From contig NZ_BBCB01000020.1 in the NCBI RefSeq assembly GCF_001311825.1, positions 1-41,536 on the forward strand: DNA of 41,536 bases, read 5' to 3'. The stretch's first letter is position 1. The number at the start of each line of letters is the position of its first letter. The position numbers were made by a program, and so were the translations under genes. Positions 29,751 to 36,831 of the stretch are shown in pieces. The notes under the pieces are model-generated. The model ran no database searches, was not told the DNA's origin, and was given only the letters and a program-made list of their open reading frames with translations. Source of the stretch: Salidesulfovibrio brasiliensis JCM 12178 (GTDB lineage: Bacteria; Desulfobacterota; Desulfovibrionia; Desulfovibrionales; Desulfovibrionaceae).

Positions 29751-29830
29751 GCCGAAGGCAAGCCAAGACGTTTTGGGATTCTTAAACCCTTTTGGAAAAG
29801 GGTTTAAGCCCCCGGAGGGCCGCCGGAGGC
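29751..29830 (+). repeat. Dispersed intergenic repeat, copy B
   Basis: It begins GCCGAAGGCAAGCCAAGACG, continues TTTTGGGATTCTTAAACCC and ends with CCGGAGG. AAACCCTTTT and AAAAGGGTTT form a hairpin inside it. It aligns with copy A at 170-243. The rest of the gap to 29961 should contain the promoter of the next operon, but I cannot pick out a convincing one. Confidence 0.55.
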
Positions 29831-29961
29831 TGTGCCATTTCTGGTTCTGGGAACTTTTGACCGGTTTTAATTGAACTAAGCGCGCCTGTTGGGTAAGCAA
29901 TAGGGTAGTTTGGATTCTATCACCCAGTGACGGCTCTCATTAAGGACCACCGGAAGGCACA

Positions 29962-30735
29962 ATGGAAACGAGTTCCGCTGCAAGGCGCATAAAGACCATT
30001 CTGAGATTGGCGGGGAAGCAGTTCTTCTCTTCTTTCAAGGACTTGTTGCCGATCATATTGGTAATTGCCTTTTTTCAGGGGGTGGTGCTTCGCCAGCCGC
30101 TGCCTGATATCCTTGGTGTGCTTGAAGGTTCTGTCCTTGTCGTTGCCGGGCTGGCCCTGTTTATTCAGGGATTGGAGATGGGGCTTTTCCCAATCGGTGA
30201 AGAGATGGCCCATGCGCTGGCTCGAAAAGGAAGCCTGTTTTGGCTGCTGACGTTTTCCTTTGCGCTTGGTTTTTCCACCACCGTGGCGGAGCCTGCATTG
30301 ATTGCCGTGGCGGATGAGGCCGCTGACGTTGCCTCGCAGGGCGGGTTGCTCAGTCCCGGTGAAGGGGCAATGAGCAGCTATGCCATGGGGTTGCGGCTTT
30401 CAGTGGCCGTGTCCGTTGGGGTGTCCATTCTGCTTGGCGTATTGCGAATTCTGAAAGGGTGGCCGGTGCATTATATGATCATCGGCGGCTATGTGCTGGT
30501 CATGGTCATGACCATCTTCGCGCCGGATGAGATCGTCGGCATCGCGTATGACGCCGGTGGGGTGACGACCTCCACGGTGACTGTGCCGCTGGTGGCTGCG
30601 CTGGGTGTGGGGCTTGCATCGATAATCAAGGGGCGCGACCCGCTGATCGACGGTTTCGGGCTTATTGCCTTTGCCTCGTTGCTGCCGATGATCGCGGTTA
30701 TAGGGTACGGCCTCGTCATATTCGGGGTTCAGTAG
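29962..30735 (+). CDS. DUF1538 membrane protein, first of a pair
   Basis: 257 aa, ATG 29962 with GGAAGG seven bases upstream. About seven membrane spans. Family landmarks: [11 protein letters not shown] near the start, [16 protein letters not shown] (about 108-123) and [18 protein letters not shown] (about 198-215). I recall a DUF1538 pair (UmpAB) from Halomonas reported as a two-component Na+(Li+,K+)/H+ antiporter; transfer of that role to this pair is inference. Its partner follows after nine bases. A P-II-like and a CBS gene complete the operon, which suggests regulated cation transport. Confidence 0.85.
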   Translation: METSSAARRIKTILRLAGKQFFSSFKDLLPIILVIAFFQGVVLRQPLPDILGVLEGSVLVVAGLALFIQGLEMGLFPIGEEMAHALARKGSLFWLLTFSFALGFSTTVAEPALIAVADEAADVASQGGLLSPGEGAMSSYAMGLRLSVAVSVGVSILLGVLRILKGWPVHYMIIGGYVLVMVMTIFAPDEIVGIAYDAGGVTTSTVTVPLVAALGVGLASIIKGRDPLIDGFGLIAFASLLPMIAVIGYGLVIFGVQ

Positions 30736-30744
30736 GGGAGAGCC

Positions 30745-31521
30745 ATGGTTTTTCTTGTTGAATTTTCGCAATCATTCATCTCCACCTGTCGTGATGTGCT
30801 TCCGATCGTCGCCTTGCTGGTCGGGTTTCAGCTGTTTGTGCTGCGGCAGCCGGTCCCGCATCCCAAGCGGTTGCTGGTGGGTGGTCTGTATGTGGTCATA
30901 GGGCTGTCGCTCTTCCTGCTCGGACTGGAGAAGGCGCTGTTCCCGCTCGGCAAGATGATGGCCACGCAGCTCTCGGCGCCGGAGTTCCTTGCCGGTGGCA
31001 TTGAAGCGGCCTCAAGCTGGACCGCGTACGGCTGGATTTATCTTTTTGCGGCCATGATCGGGTTTTCCACCACCATTGCCGAACCTTCGCTGCTGGCGGT
31101 GGCCATCAAGGCCAAGGAAGTTTCCGGTGGCGGCATCAGCCAGTGGGGGCTTCGCATTACCGTGGCGCTGGGCGTTGCGGTGGGCATCTCCCTCGGCACG
31201 TTCCGCATCGTGACAGGTACTCCATTGTACTTGTACATTCTTTGCGGCTATATTGTCGTCGTGATTCAGACGATTTTTGCGCCAAGGAAGATCATCGCCC
31301 TTGCTTACGACTCCGGCGGGGTCACGACCTCGACCGTCACTGTGCCGCTGGTGGCGGCCTTAGGGCTGGGGCTTTCCGAGGCCGTTCCCGGGAGCAATCC
31401 GGCGCTTGACGGCTTCGGTCTGATCGCCTTTGCAAGCCTGTTCCCCATCATAGCCGTCATGGGATACGCGCAAGTTACTCAGTGGATTACCCATCGCAAA
31501 ACAAAGGTCAAAAAGGAATAG
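30745..31521 (+). CDS. DUF1538 membrane protein, second of a pair
   Basis: 258 aa, clearly homologous to the preceding protein along its whole length: LPIVALLVGFQ near the start, GFSTTIAEPSLLAVA and [20 protein letters not shown]. This indicates an ancient duplication, with the two proteins probably forming a heteromeric membrane complex. The conserved Glu in TIAEP and the TTSTVT stretch are candidates for ion-handling residues. The next gene begins four bases after the stop. Role in Na+/H+ exchange is inferred from family reports. Confidence 0.85.
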   Translation: MVFLVEFSQSFISTCRDVLPIVALLVGFQLFVLRQPVPHPKRLLVGGLYVVIGLSLFLLGLEKALFPLGKMMATQLSAPEFLAGGIEAASSWTAYGWIYLFAAMIGFSTTIAEPSLLAVAIKAKEVSGGGISQWGLRITVALGVAVGISLGTFRIVTGTPLYLYILCGYIVVVIQTIFAPRKIIALAYDSGGVTTSTVTVPLVAALGLGLSEAVPGSNPALDGFGLIAFASLFPIIAVMGYAQVTQWITHRKTKVKKE

Positions 31522-31524
31522 CCA

Positions 31525-31872
31525 ATGAAGTTTAAGCTGATTTTTGCCACGGTCAAAACCAACAAGACCGACCCGATTGTCGATGCTGCAAAGGCTGCCG
31601 GAGCAACCGGGGCCACGATCATTTCCGGGCGCGGAACGGGTATGCGTGAGGCAAAGACCTTCTTCGGGCTCACCCTTGAGGATCAAACCGATATCGTCAT
31701 GTTCCTGCTTGAGGAGCATCTGGTGAAGACGGTGCTCAAAGCCATTGGCGAGGCCGGGGAGTTCAAGAAACCGGGCACGGGTATTGCGCTGGTTCTGCCG
31801 GTTGAGCATGTGATAGGCATGGAGAGCCAGATTGAGAAGTTTAAAGATGAAATTCGAGACAAGTATCTGTAA
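31525..31872 (+). CDS. P-II-like signalling protein (short T-loop)
   Basis: 115 aa with the P-II ferredoxin-like fold: KLIFATVKTNKTDPIVDAAK, then GATGATIISGRGTGM (about 26-40) and a B-loop-like GTGIALVLPVE (84-94). The T-loop region (about 36-55) is short and has no tyrosine at the place uridylylated in GlnB, so it is not a classical nitrogen regulator. P-II proteins bind ATP/ADP or related nucleotides and gate transporters. Operon position four bases after the DUF1538 pair suggests it controls them. Confidence 0.82.
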   Translation: MKFKLIFATVKTNKTDPIVDAAKAAGATGATIISGRGTGMREAKTFFGLTLEDQTDIVMFLLEEHLVKTVLKAIGEAGEFKKPGTGIALVLPVEHVIGMESQIEKFKDEIRDKYL

Positions 31873-31893
31873 TAAATAATTTTTGGAGGGGCT

Positions 31894-32289
31894 ATGTCTG
31901 GGTCCATTGTGCGTGTGCGTGATGTGATGAAAAAGGAAATCCTGAGCATCGACGGAATGGCTTCGGTGACGAAAGCGGCTCAGATGATGCGCGAGGCGCG
32001 GGTTTCCGAGTTGCTGGTCACCCGGCGTCATGACGACGATGCCTGGGGGATGATCACGGTGACTGACCTGGTGAAACAGGTGATCGTTCCCGGTCTGGAA
32101 GGTGAAGAGGTCAGCGTCTATGAGATCATGACCAAGCCGATCATCACGGTTCCGGCGAATATGGACATCCGGTACGCGGTCCGCCTGATGAACCGGACCA
32201 AGATTCGCAGCGCTCCCGTAGAGGACATGGGCGAGGTCGTGGGCGTAGTGACGCTCTCCTCGCTGGTTCTGGACAACAATCTGCTTTAG
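31894..32289 (+). CDS. Tandem CBS-domain protein
   Basis: 131 aa consisting of two CBS motifs (about 5-62 and 70-130): RDVMKKEILSIDGMASVTKAAQ, then VYEIMTKPIITVPANMDIRYAV and VVGVVTLSSL. No other domain is attached. CBS pairs bind adenosyl nucleotides such as AMP or ATP and act as energy or ionic sensors, often of transporters and channels. TTTGGAGGGG precedes the ATG. It is the last gene of the DUF1538 operon. Confidence 0.88.
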   Translation: MSGSIVRVRDVMKKEILSIDGMASVTKAAQMMREARVSELLVTRRHDDDAWGMITVTDLVKQVIVPGLEGEEVSVYEIMTKPIITVPANMDIRYAVRLMNRTKIRSAPVEDMGEVVGVVTLSSLVLDNNLL

Positions 32290-32377
32290 GGCTGTTCGTT
32301 TCCCGGTTCCGGGTTGCTCCGCAGTCTTGCGTAAGATTGCTGCGGCTCGGAAATCATGGATGAGGCAGCTGTATACT

Positions 32378-32427
32378 CCATCAACAAGGCCCCTGACATC
32401 GTTCGATGTCAGGGGCCTTGTTGATGG
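32378..32427. terminator. Perfect 24-base inverted repeat, bidirectional terminator candidate
   Basis: Left arm 32378-32401 and right arm 32404-32427 are exact reverse complements (core AAGGCCCCTGACATCG) separated by TT. It lies between the convergent CBS gene and OPT-like gene. There is no T run, but stem strength should stop or protect both transcripts. 32290-32377 shows nothing else. Confidence 0.65.
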
Positions 32428-32444
32428 TAATGAAGTCAGGAGGG

Positions 32445-34403
32445 TCAGTAGGCCAGTCGGCCGAGGGACTTGAGGATGAGGGTAAAGCCCATGGCGGCCA
32501 TCCCGGCCAGCCCCATGCCGCAGGAAAAGCCCGCGAGGAGCACCGGGGCGTAGTGCCGCCATTGTTGGCCGTATTTCTTAAGAAAATAGTAGCGCCCGAG
32601 GAGTGCGCCTGCCACTTCGAGCAGGATGCCGTGTGGCGTGGATTGGCCGAGGCCGCGCACAAGTCCGTAGACGAGCAGCACCGGCAGGCCGAGCATGTTG
32701 AGCGTTCCGTACAGCACCACCCCGATGCCGAGTCCCGAGAGCAGGATGGGCAGGCTCAAGGCCTCGAAGAAGAGGGAGTTGCCTTCAAGGGTGGAGGTCT
32801 GCATCAGCAGGGTGTTCAGAGCCTGCAGGTGCCAGAGTTCCTGCGCAAAGGGGTACTGCGGTGACGGGATGGGGGCCAGCTGCCAGAGGAATTGCGAGAA
32901 GAGCAGGGAGGCGATCATGACCACTGGGAAGACGACCATTTCTGCCTTGATGACGCCGCGCAGGCTGGTGCCGGTGAGTTCGATCTGCCGGAACTGGACG
33001 GTGGCTTCCCCGTAGTTGTGGATGGGGATGGGCGCGTACCAGATCTCTATGCCGTTGTATCCGAAGAACTTGGCTCCGGCGATGAAGCTGAATTCGCGCA
33101 CCATTGGCAGGCTGACGAACTGGCCTGCGATGCCTTCCATTCGGGCTGTAATGTATGAAATAACGGGTGTGTATACGAATCCGTAAAGCACGAAGAAAAT
33201 CCACGGGAAGCTCGGCACCAGCAGCAGGCACATGCCGATGTAGGCCAGTGTGGAGAAGACGTAAATGGCGATGGAGACCCAGAAGTTGATGTCCCCTCGT
33301 TCCTTGTGCTTCTTGAACAGGATGGAGAAGTCGAGCTCTCCGCCCCCGGCCTGTTTGAGGGACTTGATCACGTAGTAGATGCCGATGGCGGCGATGGCCA
33401 GCCCGAGGCCGATGCCGAAACTCATGTAGAAGTCGAAATTGTTGGCAAAGACGGTTTCCACGGTGGCCATTCCGGGGTGCCAGCGGTGCAGGATGCCGTG
33501 TTCGTAGAGCACCGGGTTGGCGATGACGGTGATGATAAGGCCGCCGAGCCCGCCGATGACTGCCCAGAAGGGCAGGACCATGCCGATGAAGACCAGCCCG
33601 AGGTCGAACTGCATGCCGGTGGCAACGGCCGGGAGTGCCCCTTCCGTGTACTGGGTCAGCTCGATCCACGGTATGGGGATGAGCCGGATGGGTTGCTCGA
33701 AGACGAGGCCTGATATGGCAGGCAGGAGGACATAGAAGAAGCCGAAGACGAGGCCTATGACCCCGCCTATGGAGAAGACCCGCCACTTCCAGCCGGTCTT
33801 GCGGTCCTCGGTGGATTCAGCCAGCGCCATGGTGCCGAGCGCGCCCACGGGGGCCATGGGGAAGGGCAGCTTTTCCACGTCCGAGGTGACGCGGTACAGG
33901 CTGTAGCCGAGGCCGAAGTGGTCGATGCGCTGCACGAGTTGCGCGCCCACGAGCAGGAGGATCGGCACGAGCCAGTCACGGTGCAGGAAGGTTCGTTCAA
34001 GGAACGAGTCCGAGCCGGGGCCGGGCGCGATCCAGCTGGGGATGAACTCGGTGAGGCCGAGCATCCGCGCGGCGTCCGATTGTATGAGGTACTGGTTCCA
34101 GAGCAGCCCCTGAAACGGCGAGGCCAGCGCCGCGCCCGCCATGTAGTAGAGCAGGAAGACTTCCTGCTGCTTGAGGTGCGAGTAGGAGCGCTTGGCGATT
34201 TCCGCGAACAGGATGATGGTCACCCAGCGGGCGGCCGGGCCGATGCCCTGCCCGATGACCAGTTGCAGGTACATGGAGCCGGGCATCATGAGGAAGCCGA
34301 TGAAGATGGCGCCGACAACGGTTTTCCAGTCGAAGCCTTCCTCAAACCGCTCCGGCGGTTTCATCAGGTCTCTATATTCCTGTAATTCGCGATCGTCGTG
34401 CAT
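32445..34403 (-). CDS. OPT-like polytopic membrane transporter (DUF6785/DUF6784 type)
   Basis: 652 aa with about 14-16 predicted spans. Features: LMMPGSMYLQLVIGQGIGPAARW near the N-terminus, FGLGYSLYRVTSDVEKLPFPMAPVGALG, a large central hydrophobic block, and NMLGLPVLLVYGLVRG near the end. The PFPMAPVGALG segment resembles the conserved PFP element of oligopeptide (OPT) transporters. Substrate is unknown; OPT members carry peptides or metal chelates. It is monocistronic, with palindromes at 34440 and 34461 upstream, next to an EF-hand and a CsoR-family gene. Confidence 0.72.
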   Translation of the reverse strand: MHDDRELQEYRDLMKPPERFEEGFDWKTVVGAIFIGFLMMPGSMYLQLVIGQGIGPAARWVTIILFAEIAKRSYSHLKQQEVFLLYYMAGAALASPFQGLLWNQYLIQSDAARMLGLTEFIPSWIAPGPGSDSFLERTFLHRDWLVPILLLVGAQLVQRIDHFGLGYSLYRVTSDVEKLPFPMAPVGALGTMALAESTEDRKTGWKWRVFSIGGVIGLVFGFFYVLLPAISGLVFEQPIRLIPIPWIELTQYTEGALPAVATGMQFDLGLVFIGMVLPFWAVIGGLGGLIITVIANPVLYEHGILHRWHPGMATVETVFANNFDFYMSFGIGLGLAIAAIGIYYVIKSLKQAGGGELDFSILFKKHKERGDINFWVSIAIYVFSTLAYIGMCLLLVPSFPWIFFVLYGFVYTPVISYITARMEGIAGQFVSLPMVREFSFIAGAKFFGYNGIEIWYAPIPIHNYGEATVQFRQIELTGTSLRGVIKAEMVVFPVVMIASLLFSQFLWQLAPIPSPQYPFAQELWHLQALNTLLMQTSTLEGNSLFFEALSLPILLSGLGIGVVLYGTLNMLGLPVLLVYGLVRGLGQSTPHGILLEVAGALLGRYYFLKKYGQQWRHYAPVLLAGFSCGMGLAGMAAMGFTLILKSLGRLAY

Positions 34404-34439
34404 GAGGTTCCCGGCGTTACTGTTCGCTATAGGGGCATA

Positions 34440-34451
34440 TTCTCATGAGAA
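34440..34451. promoter_or_regulatory. 12-base palindrome upstream of the OPT-like gene
   Basis: TTCTCATGAGAA is a perfect palindrome 37 bases upstream of the OPT-like start, in the expected promoter zone. It may be an operator. Confidence 0.35.
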
Positions 34452-34460
34452 ATACAGGGA

Positions 34461-34502
34461 AACGCGCGTCAAGGCAACGGGTGGATTGTTTTGACGCGCG
34501 TT
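34461..34502. other. 12-base inverted repeat with 18-base spacer
   Basis: AACGCGCGTCAA (34461-34472) and TTGACGCGCGTT (34491-34502) are exact complements. The loop is long for a terminator, so it may be a two-half-site operator or the end structure of the EF-hand transcript. TTGACG on the minus strand could also serve as a -35 element for the OPT-like gene. Confidence 0.4.
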
Positions 34503-34542
34503 CGTTACGGGCCACAGGCCGCAGAAATGGCTGGTACGCGGA

Positions 34543-34794
34543 TCAATGATCTTCCACAATCCCCAGTCCTGCCTTGTAATTTTCCCATTCGTCATGGGAA
34601 AGATCGCCGCCCTTGTCTGTGTCGGCTTTTTCCAGAATTTCTTCGCTCTTTCCGGGGTAGGCTTTTTCCAGTTCGGCGCTCGTCACCGTGTCGTCGCCGT
34701 TTGCGTCCATGGAATAGAAGCAGCGGTCAAAGATGGTTGCCCAGGCCGGTGCGGCAAAAAGCATCAGCGAGATTGACAGAATCAGTGTTCTCAT
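34543..34794 (-). CDS. Secreted EF-hand calcium-binding protein
   Basis: 83 aa. Residues 1-19 are a signal peptide (MRTLILSISLMLFAAPAWA). Two canonical 12-residue EF loops follow: D30 to E41 (DANGDDTVTSAE) and D58 to E69 (DTDKGGDLSHDE), each with Asp at 1, 3, 5 and Glu at 12. It should bind calcium in the periplasm. It begins nine bases after the CsoR-like gene ends and is probably co-transcribed. Role unknown. Confidence 0.85.
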   Translation of the reverse strand: MRTLILSISLMLFAAPAWATIFDRCFYSMDANGDDTVTSAELEKAYPGKSEEILEKADTDKGGDLSHDEWENYKAGLGIVEDH

Positions 34795-34803
34795 TGAATC
34801 CTC

Positions 34804-35118
34804 CTAGCCGTCGATGAAACTGGTCATGACGTTGATGGCCTTTTCGAGCGCCTCGTACTGGGCGTTTTCGTCGCCGTCCTGCAGGGCCTCGGCGTGGCAT
34901 TTGATGACGTATCGGCGAAGAATCTGCCCGGTGGCGGACTGCAGGGCGGAGCGCACGGCCCGGACCTGCACGAGGATGTCCTTGCATTCCTTGCCTTCCT
35001 CGATCATGCGCTGGATACCGCGCACCTGCCCTTCGATGCGCTTCATGCGGGAGAGCACGTTCTTCTTGATTTTTTCCTGTTCTTCGTCTCGCCGTGCTCG
35101 GGCTTGCTCAGTGGTCAT
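34804..35118 (-). CDS. CsoR/FrmR-family repressor with CstR-like cysteine pair
   Basis: 104 aa DUF156 helical repressor: RMKRIEGQVRGIQRMIEEGK, then C45 and C74 spaced 29 residues apart. In copper CsoR the motif is Cys-His-Cys; here the His position (residue 70) is Tyr, so Cu(I) sensing is unlikely. The per/polysulfide sensor CstR has the same two cysteines without the His. The nearby rhodanese/molybdoenzyme genes support sulfur sensing; this is inference. GGAGG precedes the ATG. It is divergent from torD, with a candidate operator between. Confidence 0.85.
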   Translation of the reverse strand: MTTEQARARRDEEQEKIKKNVLSRMKRIEGQVRGIQRMIEEGKECKDILVQVRAVRSALQSATGQILRRYVIKCHAEALQDGDENAQYEALEKAINVMTSFIDG

Positions 35119-35148
35119 GCCTGTTCCTCCGAATGGTGAATGCCGTTG

Positions 35149-35163
35149 TTTCCCGGGTGGAAA
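35149..35163. promoter_or_regulatory. Candidate operator between cstR-like and torD-like genes
   Basis: TTTCC-CGGGT-GGAAA is an inverted repeat with a G/C centre in the 72-base divergent region. CsoR-family operators are G/C-centred inverted repeats, so this is a reasonable autoregulatory site. Confidence 0.35.
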
Positions 35164-35190
35164 TATCGTACCTTCCCCAACTGGAGGAGC

Positions 35191-35816
35191 ATGATGCAGA
35201 ACAGTTGGAATACGGAAGGTGAAAAGGTCTTTCTGCTTCGTTGCCTCGAGCTGCTGGCCGCCGTTTTCAGGGGCCCGGATGCCGGGACCTGCGCCGGAAT
35301 GCTCTCGCAGGGGATACCCTCGCTCGTGGCGGGCTGTCCCGAGGCGGCCCGCAGCATACTGGAACCCTTACGGGTATGCAAGCCATGCTTCCGGAAGATC
35401 ACGAATCTTTTTGTGACGATCTCTCGGTTCAGCATGTGCGGCTGTTCGTTACCGCCCAAGGCGGTGTGCCCGTTCCGCTTTACGAGTCCTGTCACGTCGG
35501 TGCGTCCCGGCAGGTCATGGGGCCAGAGGCGAGGGCCATGGCCGAACGGTTCCGCCTCGCCGGGGTGGAGCCTGCCGGAAGCGAGCCGCCGGACCATCTG
35601 CCGCTTGAGATCGAATATCTCTACATGCTTCTGGCCCGTGGCTGGGACGGGGCCGACGCCGCAGCGCTTCAAGAGGCTGCCTTGTTTGCGGGCGAGGTCA
35701 TGCTGCCGTGGTGTGCCTCGGTGGAGTCTGCCATTGCCGAACACGCGCCCGGTGGTTTCTTCCACAAAAGCGCAACGCTTCTGAACGCCGTGCTCGCGGC
35801 TGTTTCAAAGATCTAG
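35191..35816 (+). CDS. TorD/DmsD-family molybdoenzyme chaperone (frameshifted)
   Basis: The ATG at 35191 is preceded by GGAGGAGC. The first part reads EKVFLLRCLELLAAVFRGPD and ends SILEPLR; the second continues in another frame as GMQAMLPEDHESF, then VRLFVTAQGGVPVPLYES, the family hallmark. Adding one G at 35372-35374 joins them, giving about 208 aa, normal for TorD. Such chaperones bind the twin-arginine signal and insert cofactor into molybdopterin enzymes. The molybdoenzyme operon lies nearby on the other strand. The gene overlaps the convergent rhodanese-thioredoxin gene by four bases. The break is probably a sequence error. Confidence 0.8.
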
Positions 35817-36778
35817 AAATCCGTCTTCACGCTGGAGCGCATGTCCCGGTAGAACCGGCTCGCGCCGCCCAGTCCGTCCTTGACCATCACCACCTGCCAA
35901 CGGCCCTTTGCCGACTTGCGCAGCAGGAACGTCACCGGCAGGGAGCTGTATCCCGTCTGTTCGTGCAGCGAGCCGTTGGGATCCGTGAACACCGGGAAGG
36001 GGATGCTGTGGCGTTTTGCAAAGGCCTCGGCGTCCGTGGGGCAGTCGTGGGAGGCAATGCCCACAAAACGCAGCCGCTCGGCCATGACCGGGTCGTTCTG
36101 CACCCTGTTCCAGTACTGCTTGACCGTCTCAAGCCCCTTGACGCAGGCCGGGCATTCCGAATTGAAAATCTGGACCAGCAGAAATTCCGAACCGATGGCC
36201 TGCAGGATGCTCTTTTTCCCTTCCCCGAGGCCGAGGTATTCGCGAAGCTCCGGGTTGAGCGGTGTGATGGGGAAGCTGGGGAACGGGTCGCCGGGGCCGA
36301 GTTCCGCGCGCGACTTGGGTTTCAGTTCGGGGTGGGTGTCCAGCCAGCCAAACCATCCCTTTGCGTAGCGGAGCACGTTGTCGTAGCCCATGGCGGCAAC
36401 GGAGCGGGCGGCGATGGCGCTCCTCAGGCATTGCAGGCTGCGGCAGTAGATGACGATGGGACGGGATGTGTCGGCTCCGGCCAGCCGCCGGATGCGGTCC
36501 AGCTTCACCGGGGCCGCGCCGTGCTCGTCGCCAAGGTCGAACTCCACGTTCACGGCTCCGGGAATGTGTCCGTCGCGGTATTCGTAGTCGGGCCTGACGT
36601 CGAGGATGAGCAGGCTTTTGTCGGCGGCCATCATCCGGTTCAGCTCCGGAGTGTCCACGAGCCGGTAGCCGCCTACCTCGGCCTCGTGCCGAATCTGTTC
36701 GGGCCAGTCTGCGGCGTGTGCCGCAACGGAAACCGTCAGCAGTACGGTGAGCAGGGCGAGGAGGGCGCGAACGGGCAT
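35813..36778 (-). CDS. Secreted rhodanese-thioredoxin (TlpA-like) fusion
   Basis: 321 aa. A signal peptide (about 1-22, ending AAHA) is followed by a rhodanese domain with LILDVRPDYEYRDGHIPGA and active-site loop CRSLQC (112-117). The second domain is thioredoxin-like with CPAC at 209-212 and a cis-Pro region SSLPVTFLL. Such a fusion could carry sulfane sulfur and pass it to a dithiol in the periplasm. It is the last gene of the molybdoenzyme operon, 53 bases after the triple-rhodanese gene, with a perfect hairpin between. Substrate is inferred. Confidence 0.85.
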   Translation of the reverse strand: MPVRALLALLTVLLTVSVAAHAADWPEQIRHEAEVGGYRLVDTPELNRMMAADKSLLILDVRPDYEYRDGHIPGAVNVEFDLGDEHGAAPVKLDRIRRLAGADTSRPIVIYCRSLQCLRSAIAARSVAAMGYDNVLRYAKGWFGWLDTHPELKPKSRAELGPGDPFPSFPITPLNPELREYLGLGEGKKSILQAIGSEFLLVQIFNSECPACVKGLETVKQYWNRVQNDPVMAERLRFVGIASHDCPTDAEAFAKRHSIPFPVFTDPNGSLHEQTGYSSLPVTFLLRKSAKGRWQVVMVKDGLGGASRFYRDMRSSVKTDF

Positions 36779-36795
36779 GGGACCTCCGAAACGAT

Positions 36796-36823
36796 ACGGG
36801 GCCGGGCCATGGCCCGGCCCCGT
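36796..36823 (-). other. Perfect 28-base palindrome between operon genes
   Basis: ACGGGGCCGGGCCA and its exact complement meet with no loop. It sits nine bases before the triple-rhodanese stop when read leftwards and upstream of the rhodanese-thioredoxin start. No T run follows, so a transcript-processing or stability hairpin is more likely than a terminator. Confidence 0.55.
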
Positions 36824-36831
36824 GGTCGTGG

